Translations under genes and position numbers: made by a program
Shown here: positions 1 through 5,472 of the stretch, piece by piece
Numbering within the stretch: the first letter of the stretch is position 1
Layout: each line of letters starts with the position of its first letter
Source of the DNA: a bacterium
GTDB taxonomy: Bacteria; Patescibacteriota; Gracilibacteria; UM-FILTER-43-11
Length of the DNA stretch: 6,491 bases
Reading direction: 5' to 3'
Assembly (NCBI GenBank): GCA_030426875.1
Contig: JAUHXI010000085.1
Coordinates: 1-6,491 of the forward strand
The notes under the pieces: model-generated
The model's input: only the letters and a program-made list of their open reading frames with translations
Told to the model about the DNA's origin: nothing
Databases searched by the model: none

Positions 1-2034
1 GGACTCAATGAAAATGGAAGACAACAAGTGAAAGAAACGGCACAGGCATTGAAAGTCAATGAATTTGACCTGATCGTTTGCTCGCCCATGAAGCGAACCC
101 GAGAAACCGCTGATATTTTGAATGAAGCCGTCGGCCTTGAAATCAAAATTGAAAGGGACTTAAGGGAAAGAGATTTTGGAGACTGGGAGGGCAAAAATTA
201 CATGACTGATCTTTTTGATGCCAATGAGTTTTCCTTAGAAAAATTAAGACTGTCAAAACCACCCAAAGGAGAACGTTTGGAGGACGTGAAAAAGCGACAT
301 CAAATGGTTTTTGAAAAATATTTAGGCAAAAAAATCCTTGTGGTCGGTCACGCTCAAGCCTATTTGGGAGCTAAAATGACCTGTGAAGAACTGGATGTCA
401 AAGCCGTGGCAAGCATTAATATTCACAATGCCAGCATTCACCCACTCACCTTCACCGACAAACTCCGCCGCATTCCCGAAGTGTTGGACTGTTGGTTTGA
501 AAGCGGCTCCATGCCTTATGCCCAGCTCCATTACCCCTTTGAAAATGAGGCAAAATTGAAGCAAAACTTTCCGGCTGAATTCATTGCCGAAGGACTGGAT
601 CAAACCCGTGGCTGGTTTTACACGCTCCACATTCTAGCCAATGCCCTTGAGATCCATGACAAACCCCAACCGGCTTTTAAGAATTGTATTGTGAACGGAA
701 TTGTATTGGCCGAAGATGGGCAAAAGATGAGCAAGCGGCTTAAAAATTATCCGGATCCCATGAAGGTGATGGAAAAATATGGGGCCGATGCCATGCGTTT
801 TTATTTGATGAATTCACCAGTGGTCAAAGGAGATGATTTGAGATTCAGTGAAAAAGGTGTGTCCGATGTGGTGAAAAATGTAATCCTACCCATTTGGAAT
901 GCTTATAGTTTTTTTGTGACGTATGCGAACATTGATGGATGGAAAAATGACCACTCCCCACTGATCACTCACCACTCCAAAAATAAATTGGACGAATGGA
1001 TTTTGGGTGAGTTGAATAAATTAATTGCTCAAGAGACCGAATTCATGGGGGGATATGACCTTCAAAAAGCTTCAAATGCAATTTACAGTTTTGTGGATAG
1101 CCTCACCAACTGGTACATCCGTCGCTCCCGCCGTCGGTTCTGGAAAAGTGAAGATGATCAAGATAAAAACTCAGCTTACGAGACGCTTTATCAAGTCCTA
1201 ACAACCCTCTGTCAAATCATTGCTCCTTTCATGCCCTTTGTGAGTGAGACCATTTATCAAAATTTAACAGGCAATGAGTCGGTGCATTTAACAGATTATC
1301 CAAAAAACAATCCCACACAAGTGAATAAAAAATTGATGGAAGAAATGTTTGTGACCAAAACCATTGTCAGCTTAGGACTAGCATCCCGAGCAAAGGCAAA
1401 GGCAAAAGTAAGGCAACCCCTTTCCACCGTTCAAATCGCTCTCGCCGAGCAGTATGAATCTGAATTGTCAGACGACCAACTGGCTATCATCCAAGAAGAG
1501 TTGAATGTAAAAACGGTAGAATTTATTAAGAATCCTTCGGACTTAGCCACCGTGATCGCCAAACCCAATGCCAAATTACTAGGGCCAAAATATGGGAAAG
1601 ACGTTCAAACCATCATTCGAACTGCCAAGTCAGGTGAGTTTGAAAAATTGGAGAATGGCAACATTAAAGTCCTCGATTACGAACTCACCCCTGAAGAAAT
1701 GGAGATTGCATATGTCGGAAAAGAAGGTGCCGACATTGAAACAGACGCTGGAATTTTGGTCAGCCTAGATTTTACGCTGACCTCAGAATTAGAAATGGAA
1801 GGTGAAGCCCGTGACCTCGTACGCCAGATTCAAGAACTCCGAAAGACGGCTGATTATCAAGTGGATGAGCGAATCGAAGTCGCCATAGTGGGGGTGACAA
1901 AGGAATTAGTCAAAACATTTGGGGAATACATCAAAAATGAAACCTTAGCGACAGTGTTGAAGGATGATATTTCTGAACCTGATCGATTTGTGGAATTTGA
2001 AGGCATGGTGATTAAAGTGAGAAAAACAAGTTAA
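1..2034 (+). CDS. ileS: Isoleucyl-tRNA synthetase (IleS2-like) with an inserted histidine phosphatase domain, 5'-partial
   Basis: Isoleucyl-tRNA synthetase charges tRNA-Ile with isoleucine in the cytoplasm, using ATP. The frame is already open at base 1; the GTG at 28 is an internal valine, not a start. Bases 1 to about 455 encode a histidine phosphatase (phosphoglycerate-mutase-like) domain. It shows the LNENGRQQ segment, SPMKRTRETA with the conserved Arg at 94-96, RERDFGDWEG, and VVGHAQ with the second catalytic His at 349-351. The first RHG motif must lie just upstream of the window. From about 460 the frame becomes typical IleRS: RRIPEVLDCWFESGSMPYAQ, then GLDQTRGWFYTL, the signature KMSKR at 724-738, NWYIRRSRRRFW, and the anticodon-binding region with VRQPLS. 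There is no C-terminal zinc-finger cysteine cluster, and the motifs resemble the eukaryotic-like IleS2 type. The phosphatase sits where the editing (CP1) domain returns to the catalytic fold. The first Rossmann half (HIGH) and the editing domain are off the window. The IleRS identity is very secure. The function of the inserted domain is unknown. Confidence 0.93.
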   Translation, partial: GLNENGRQQVKETAQALKVNEFDLIVCSPMKRTRETADILNEAVGLEIKIERDLRERDFGDWEGKNYMTDLFDANEFSLEKLRLSKPPKGERLEDVKKRHQMVFEKYLGKKILVVGHAQAYLGAKMTCEELDVKAVASINIHNASIHPLTFTDKLRRIPEVLDCWFESGSMPYAQLHYPFENEAKLKQNFPAEFIAEGLDQTRGWFYTLHILANALEIHDKPQPAFKNCIVNGIVLAEDGQKMSKRLKNYPDPMKVMEKYGADAMRFYLMNSPVVKGDDLRFSEKGVSDVVKNVILPIWNAYSFFVTYANIDGWKNDHSPLITHHSKNKLDEWILGELNKLIAQETEFMGGYDLQKASNAIYSFVDSLTNWYIRRSRRRFWKSEDDQDKNSAYETLYQVLTTLCQIIAPFMPFVSETIYQNLTGNESVHLTDYPKNNPTQVNKKLMEEMFVTKTIVSLGLASRAKAKAKVRQPLSTVQIALAEQYESELSDDQLAIIQEELNVKTVEFIKNPSDLATVIAKPNAKLLGPKYGKDVQTIIRTAKSGEFEKLENGNIKVLDYELTPEEMEIAYVGKEGADIETDAGILVSLDFTLTSELEMEGEARDLVRQIQELRKTADYQVDERIEVAIVGVTKELVKTFGEYIKNETLATVLKDDISEPDRFVEFEGMVIKVRKTS

Positions 2035-2086
2035 TCTTTCGTAGTAGGTGAGCATTCCACATAAGAAATAAATGGAAAGCAAAAAA

Positions 2087-2092
2087 TATAAT
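2087..2092 (+). promoter_or_regulatory. Possible -10 box for the YvlD-like gene
   Basis: A perfect TATAAT lies 13 bases before the ATG at 2106 in the short gap after ileS. No recognisable -35 hexamer stands 16-18 bases upstream. If used, it would give a leader of only a few bases. The surrounding sequence is AT-rich, so a chance match is quite possible, and the gene could simply be co-transcribed with ileS. Confidence 0.25.
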
Positions 2093-2105
2093 TTAAATTC
2101 AAAAA

Positions 2106-2468
2106 ATGAAACGATTCATCATCCACCTAGCCGCGAATGCCGGTGCCCTCTACCTCATCACTCGATTACTAGAGGGAAGTTTTGCAATCACAGGAGGGAT
2201 CAAAGGTTATTTGATCGCCGCCCTCATCATTGGAGTGGTCAACGCCCTGGTCAAACCGGTGTTAAAACTCCTCAGCTTACCCTTCGTGATCTTGACGCTG
2301 GGACTTTTTAGTATCGTGATCAATGTGGTGATGCTTATACTATCCCGCTACATTCTGAATGCCTTTGCGATCGAGGGGGTCAGCATGCAAATTTCCAATT
2401 TACCAACCTATCTTTATGTAGCTTTGCTTCTAAGCCTAGCAAATATGATCGTGCATTCATTTAAATAA
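2106..2468 (+). CDS. YvlD / phage-holin-4_2-family small integral membrane protein
   Basis: This 120-residue protein is almost entirely hydrophobic. Four membrane segments can be placed at about residues 4-20, 34-52, 55-80 and 100-116. The central stretch, with NALVKPVLKLLSLP followed by LTLGLFSIVIN, is the hallmark of the family that includes Bacillus YvlD and is labelled 'phage holin family 4, superfamily IV' in databases. The length matches the family norm of about 110-130 residues. Despite the name, most members are chromosomal and are not known to lyse cells; their role is uncertain, with envelope-stress links in some Firmicutes. Nothing phage-like surrounds it here. The gene starts 71 bases after the ileS stop, on the same strand. 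I see no Shine-Dalgarno sequence before the ATG. Another ATG at 2072 opens a different frame and gives no plausible protein. Family assignment is firm; function is not. Confidence 0.88.
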   Translation: MKRFIIHLAANAGALYLITRLLEGSFAITGGIKGYLIAALIIGVVNALVKPVLKLLSLPFVILTLGLFSIVINVVMLILSRYILNAFAIEGVSMQISNLPTYLYVALLLSLANMIVHSFK

Positions 2469-2481
2469 ATACAAGTTTTAA

Positions 2482-2509
2482 AGCCCCTCTACAAGTAGAG
2501 CTTAGGGTT
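2482..2509 (+). terminator. Hairpin after the YvlD-like gene, possible weak terminator
   Basis: CTCTAC at 2487-2492 pairs with GTAGAG at 2495-2500. AGCCC (2482-2486) can extend the stem with GGGTT (2505-2509) across a four-base bulge. It begins 13 bases past the stop codon at 2468, where a terminator would be expected. No run of T follows on the + strand, so efficient intrinsic termination is doubtful. Confidence 0.3.
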
Positions 2510-2553
2510 GTCATAACAAAAGTAAATCCGTTCACTACATAAACATGGGCCAC

Positions 2554-2592
2554 AAATGATCTGAACCACTTTATAAAAGTGCTCCAGTAAAA
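2554..2592 (+). repeat. Direct repeat copy 1 (39 bp, internally palindromic)
   Basis: This 39-base sequence recurs at 3006-3044 in the same orientation, with only two mismatches (T/C at 2560 and at 2588). The core is an imperfect palindrome: a 12-base left arm at 2561-2572 (CTGAACCACTTT), the loop ATA, and a right arm at 2576-2587 (AAAGTGCTCCAG). Ten of the twelve positions are complementary. It lies 20 bases upstream of the SpeD-like start codon. It may be an end of a mobile cassette or a dispersed REP-like repeat. Confidence 0.9.
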
Positions 2593-2612
2593 TATCTGCT
2601 TATATCAAATTT

Positions 2613-2963
2613 ATGTGGGAAAATTTAGCACCCACACTCGTCCGTCAACGCATGATTATTGAAGGCACAAGTGATAAAATCATAAAGCCCAGCCAAATAA
2701 AAGACTACTTAACAGAACTATCTAAAGTGGTAAAAATGACTGTTTTATCTGATCCTGTAGCATACAGTGCACATGAAGACGGTTACGGCGGCTGAATTCA
2801 CTGGAAAACCTCAGGTGCACATTTTTATAGCTACCCAACCAATCCACCTTTATTTACAGTAGATTGCTACACATGTAAGGCATTTAAAATAGATGATGCT
2901 GTTGATTTTACAAAAAAATATTTCAACACAATTGAAATTGTATTTAAAGAAATTGAGATTTAG
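2613..2963 (+). pseudogene. SpeD-like (S-adenosylmethionine decarboxylase family) gene with in-frame UGA
   Basis: The ATG at 2613 opens a frame that meets TGA at 2793-2795 (codon 61) and continues to TAG at 2961-2963, for 116 codons in all. That is about the length of a prokaryotic class I AdoMetDC, which makes decarboxylated SAM for spermidine synthesis and cleaves itself to create a pyruvoyl group. After the stop, TSGAHFYSYP resembles the SHISIHTWP region of SpeD, placing Ser67 at the self-cleavage position. VDCYTC resembles the VDIYTC segment that holds the catalytic Cys. The usual His after the Ser is replaced by Gly, so this is a divergent or non-canonical member. Because coding character and frame continue past TGA, either one point mutation (perhaps TGG to TGA, at GYGG-x-IHW) has broken it, or UGA is read through. 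GC is about 28% over 2821-2940 by hand count, against about 52% in sampled ileS and yvlD lines. It sits between two direct repeats. I recognise the family from motifs only; no neighbouring gene for polyamine synthesis is visible. Confidence 0.6.
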
Positions 2964-3002
2964 ATCATTGCAAAGAATAAACGAAATAAAGAATCACACA
3001 CC

Positions 3003-3039
3003 AAAAAATGACCTGAACCACTTTATAAAAGTGCTCCAG
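3003..3039 (-). terminator. Possible intrinsic terminator of the pilT-like gene, formed by repeat copy 2
   Basis: Read on the - strand, repeat copy 2 forms a 12-bp stem (one G-U pair, one G-G mismatch) with loop UAU. Four bases later comes a run of six T (3008 down to 3003). It lies about 20 bases after the stop of the pilT-like gene. The stem is AT-rich at its top, so strength is uncertain. Copy 1 lacks the T run. Confidence 0.4.
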
Positions 3040-3044
3040 CAAAA
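3006..3044 (+). repeat. Direct repeat copy 2 (39 bp, internally palindromic)
   Basis: This is the second copy of the sequence at 2554-2592, with 37 of 39 bases identical and the same orientation, 452 bp away start to start. Arms are at 3013-3024 and 3028-3039 around the loop ATA. It ends 15 bases before the stop codon of the pilT-like gene, so the SpeD-like gene and its two short flanks are exactly what lies between the copies. Confidence 0.9.
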
Positions 3045-3059
3045 GCAGTAAAAAAAGAA

Positions 3060-4175
3060 TCACTCCACTGGCTTAATGTATGATAATGCGTCCTCCCGGG
3101 AAACATACCCACGTCTCGCCAATTCACCCGCATACTGATCCATCGTCATCATCCCCTGAGCCTGACCAGACTCCATTGCCGTCCGAAGTTGATTAAGCAT
3201 GCCGTGTTTGATGATATTCTTAACCCCATTGGTAGCCACCAAGGTTTCAAAAATTGCCATGCGCCCAACTTGATCCACGCGGTCTAAAAGATCCTGACTC
3301 AAAATCACTAACAAATTTTCCGAAAAGCGATCTTGCATGATCTGCTGTTCCTGATGAGGGTACATCGAAATAATATGCTCAATCGTTTGATGAACATTCT
3401 TAGTCGTCAATGCCGCAATCACCAAATGCCCCATTTCAACCAGAGCTAAAACAGCATTCAAGGTTTCCTTATCTCTAATCTCGCTCACCACCACAATGTT
3501 CGGATCTTCACGACTAGCAGCGTGAATCGCACTGGCAAAACTTAGTGTATCTTTACCCAATTCTCGCTGAGAAAAAATAGATTTCTCCTCTTTAAAAACA
3601 TGTTCAATCGGATTTTCAATCGTGATCACATGGTGCGAGAATTTTTTATTCACATGCTCGAGCATGGATTGAATGGTGGTACTTTTACCTGAACCCGTCG
3701 TTCCTGTAACCAGAATCAACCCCTCGCGTAGAGAAAGAAATTGCTTCATGCCTTCAGGAATACCTAATTCTTGCATGGTAGGAACATGCTTAGAAATCAT
3801 CCGCATCACCACCGAAAGATAGCCTTGGGCATAAAAAGCATTCACACGAAAACTAACGCCTGTGCCATGGACGTAAGAAAAATCCAACTCCCTCAAACTC
3901 CTTAAACGTTTTTGTTGAGCCTCATCAGGGAGCATCTGATCAATCATAACCTGAACCTCAGTCTGAGACAGATGATCCACATTTTCAATGAACACAAACT
4001 TACCCCCCACCCGAAGCGCCACCTTTCCACCTTCAGAAAAATGAATATCAGAGGCATCCTGCTCAATGGCAATATTCACCAGCTGATCGAGCGTGATTTT
4101 AGGAGCAAGAGGCTGACCAAGCGTTTCCTGAGCATCCACTACGTGGTTTGTATTTATCAATTGATTTTCTGGCAT
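3060..4175 (-). CDS. PilT/PilU-family twitching motility (type IV pilus) ATPase
   Basis: This 371-residue cytoplasmic hexameric ATPase belongs to the family that drives pilus retraction. An N-terminal PAS-like domain (about residues 26-130, with ASDIHFSEGG) precedes the RecA-like motor. Visible motifs are Walker A GTTGSGKST (158-166), the Asp box as TIENPIE (185-191), Walker B NIVVVSEIRD with catalytic Glu232, and the His box as GHLVIAALTT (249-258). The length fits PilT (about 345-380). Two normally conserved residues differ: the Asp box has Asn in place of Asp (usual TIEDPIE), and the second His of the His box is Thr (usual TLHT). The AIRNLIRE motif of true PilT is also degenerate (GVKNIIKHG). 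It may therefore be a PilU-like or specialised paralogue. It is the only gene here with a convincing promoter of its own and appears monocistronic. No Shine-Dalgarno sequence precedes the ATG. It ends with TGA, which supports UGA being a stop in this genome. No other pilus gene is in the window. Confidence 0.93.
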   Translation of the reverse strand: MPENQLINTNHVVDAQETLGQPLAPKITLDQLVNIAIEQDASDIHFSEGGKVALRVGGKFVFIENVDHLSQTEVQVMIDQMLPDEAQQKRLRSLRELDFSYVHGTGVSFRVNAFYAQGYLSVVMRMISKHVPTMQELGIPEGMKQFLSLREGLILVTGTTGSGKSTTIQSMLEHVNKKFSHHVITIENPIEHVFKEEKSIFSQRELGKDTLSFASAIHAASREDPNIVVVSEIRDKETLNAVLALVEMGHLVIAALTTKNVHQTIEHIISMYPHQEQQIMQDRFSENLLVILSQDLLDRVDQVGRMAIFETLVATNGVKNIIKHGMLNQLRTAMESGQAQGMMTMDQYAGELARRGYVSREDALSYIKPVE

Positions 4176-4197
4176 GAGTTGGAGTTTTAATTATATT

Positions 4198-4226
4198 ATT
4201 ATAACAAAAAAAACCTTTAAATGCAA
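4198..4226 (-). promoter_or_regulatory. Probable sigma-70-type promoter of the pilT-like gene
   Basis: On the - strand, TTGCAT (4226-4221) is followed after exactly 17 bases by a perfect TATAAT (4203-4198). The start codon begins at 4175, implying a leader of roughly 15 bases. A second perfect TATAAT overlaps downstream at 4195-4190 but lacks a good -35. The -35 matches the consensus at only three of six positions, in an AT-rich region. Confidence 0.5.
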
Positions 4227-4440
4227 GTTTTAGAAGTTAAAAAACCAGAAAGGAAGCAAGTAGTTAAACTCAAAACCTTGCCTTCAAATAAATTCTAAAT
4301 AAAAGCTCTAAAATCACTCCAAACATCACAAGTACCTGCCGACTTCCCAGAAAATCATACCAATTTGCAATATAAATTATATAAAGTGATGTAATGAAAT
4401 AGCGAACAGAGGATTTGAGATTTGAGATTTTTTTTTATTT
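4227..4440. other. Intergenic stretch without recognisable genes
   Basis: The full gap between atpC and the pilT-like gene is 331 bases (4176-4506). Apart from the pilT promoter at its left and the weak hairpin at its right, I find no convincing reading frame or RNA gene. It is AT-rich, with a short tandem GATTTGA repeat (4412-4430) and a T run after it. Confidence 0.5.
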
Positions 4441-4463
4441 AAAAAGCCACTTCTAAACTAGAA
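4441..4463 (-). terminator. Weak possible terminator of the atp operon
   Basis: On the - strand, TTCTA (4463-4459) and TAGAA (4455-4451) form a five-base AT-rich stem with a three-base loop. GTGGC and then a T run reaching 4441 follow. It lies about 45 bases past the atpC stop. The stem is short and weak. Confidence 0.25.
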
Positions 4464-4506
4464 AATCCTTTGTTCAATGTTCGTCAATTTTTTTTCTAAG
4501 CCAAAC

Positions 4507-4920
4507 TCACTTCGCCTCAACTTCCATCCCCTCGACCAAAGCCAACTTCTGCCCCTCCAAATAACGCATGTGAATCCCAGACAAATCCTCACCCTTTTCA
4601 ATCCGCTCCTGCACCAATCTTAGATAAGCCTTCAAACCATCATAATCCACCTTATCCTTCAAACTAGCGCGTTGAGCCAAGATTCGCATTTCATTCTTAT
4701 TATTAGAGAAAAAAATGACTCCATTGTAAACCGAATACTCCTCAATTCTCTCCCCATCTTTAATAATAACTGGACTAAAAGCCATTGAGGCTGACACTGA
4801 GGCGTGCTGGGGTAAAAGCATCATATCACCAGCTTCTGTAGTCAAATAAACCGATTCAACCATTTTGGAAACTAAAGAGTCTTCAGGTGTTCTTAAGGTG
4901 AGTTTAAATTTTTTATGCAT
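4507..4920 (-). CDS. atpC: F-type ATP synthase epsilon subunit
   Basis: The epsilon subunit is part of the central rotor stalk of F1; it couples rotation to catalysis and can inhibit ATP hydrolysis. At 137 residues the length is normal. The N-terminal beta-sandwich (about 3-85) shows LTLRTPEDSLVSKMVESVYL and then AGDMMLLPQHA, matching the family's TP...-GxxGILPxHAP pattern, although GDMMLLPQHAS is somewhat divergent. The C-terminal part (about 93-127) looks like the usual helical hairpin. It is the last gene of the operon after atpD and an inserted membrane-protein gene, whose stop lies only three bases before this ATG, so translational coupling is likely. No Shine-Dalgarno sequence is visible. 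The stop is TGA. Position after atpD supports the assignment strongly. Confidence 0.86.
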   Translation of the reverse strand: MHKKFKLTLRTPEDSLVSKMVESVYLTTEAGDMMLLPQHASVSASMAFSPVIIKDGERIEEYSVYNGVIFFSNNKNEMRILAQRASLKDKVDYDGLKAYLRLVQERIEKGEDLSGIHMRYLEGQKLALVEGMEVEAK

Positions 4921-4923
4921 GAT

Positions 4924-5439
4924 TTAAGTGGATTTCTTTTTTGGAAATAAAATGAGAGACAATAGTGCTAAAAAACTAGCAAAAAGAGCCAGGTATAGAC
5001 CAATTGAGGAAGCCGGTGGAATCAAATTTAAAGCAGTCCATTCCTGAGTTTGAACCGTTTCAGCAACACTCCGTGCCGCCGTCAATTTGTCAGACAAGTC
5101 ACTATAAAAATTTGTGTTGATTTTATCCGCTCGAATGGCCAATGTTGTAAAAGCAGCACCAACACTCAGTATGATAACCGGAATCGAATTGATAGGGTTT
5201 TTTTTATTTCTCATAATGAGGACTAACAAAAAAAGAAGAAGAAAAATGGCAGGGACAATAAAACTTCCTACACCAAGCTCAATTCCCAAAAGATATTCAT
5301 TACGAGGATAAGACTCCAGACCTCCTGCCCCCTCAAAAAGTGAATCAGGCAAAAGCACAAAGCCCTCAAACCATTTCAAGAAAACTGAGGACATACCAAC
5401 AATTGAAGCGATGATCAGAGCAATACGTTGTTTATGCAT
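4924..5439 (-). CDS. Four-helix membrane protein of unknown function inside the atp operon
   Basis: I do not recognise this 171-residue protein. It has four likely membrane segments, at about residues 5-23, 56-76, 85-102 and 144-165. The first loop (24-55, with LKWFEGFVLLPDSLFEGAGG) and the third loop (103-143) are polar and probably lie outside the cell; short basic stretches (RNKK at 77-80 and PKKKS at the C terminus) suggest that both ends and the middle loop are cytoplasmic. The layout of helix 1, a loop with W and G residues, a tight helix pair and a last helix is seen in many small tetraspan proteins. It starts 33 bases after the atpD stop and ends three bases before atpC, so it is almost certainly co-transcribed with them. 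Its first three codons (ATGCATAAA) equal those of atpC. It shows no resemblance to AtpI, subunit a, b or c that I can see. A role with ATP synthase is suggested only by position. Confidence 0.8.
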   Translation of the reverse strand: MHKQRIALIIASIVGMSSVFLKWFEGFVLLPDSLFEGAGGLESYPRNEYLLGIELGVGSFIVPAIFLLLFLLVLIMRNKKNPINSIPVIILSVGAAFTTLAIRADKINTNFYSDLSDKLTAARSVAETVQTQEWTALNLIPPASSIGLYLALFASFLALLSLILFPKKKST

Positions 5440-5472
5440 TGGTAAGTACAGGGTAAAAAAGATGAGTAAAAA

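Noticed and set aside
28..30. GTG as the real start of the ileS frame
   Set aside because: The frame is open upstream, and its upstream residues (GLNENGRQQ) match the phosphatase domain.
2106..2468. Prophage remnant because of the 'holin' family label
   Set aside because: This family is mostly chromosomal, and no other phage gene is present.
2793..2840. Selenocysteine insertion with a bacterial SECIS hairpin after the UGA
   Set aside because: Only a very weak hairpin can be drawn after the UGA, and the position aligns with neither Cys nor an active-site residue of the family.
2613..2963. Genome-wide UGA=Gly code (code 25) explaining the internal UGA
   Set aside because: ileS and atpD have long frames with no UGA, and UGA is the natural stop of the pilT-like and atpC genes.
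2554..3044. Integron gene cassette with attC sites
   Set aside because: The repeats are palindromic and bracket one gene, but they lack the GTTRRRY / RYYYAAC core boxes and are shorter than typical attC sites. No integrase is visible.
3912..4190. + strand reading frame opposite the pilT-like gene
   Set aside because: It is antisense to a well-supported gene and has no recognisable protein character. The same applies to the frames opposite ileS (322-630), the tetraspan gene (5114-5311) and atpD (5494-5832), and to the same-strand frames at 5415-5648 and 5952-6140.
4375..4391. Third copy of the hairpin repeat (ATAAAGTG match)
   Set aside because: Only eight bases match, in AT-rich sequence, with no second arm.
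4412..4430. Tandem GATTTGA repeat as a regulatory or CRISPR-like element
   Set aside because: There are only two and a half copies of seven bases with no spacers, which is ordinary low-complexity sequence.
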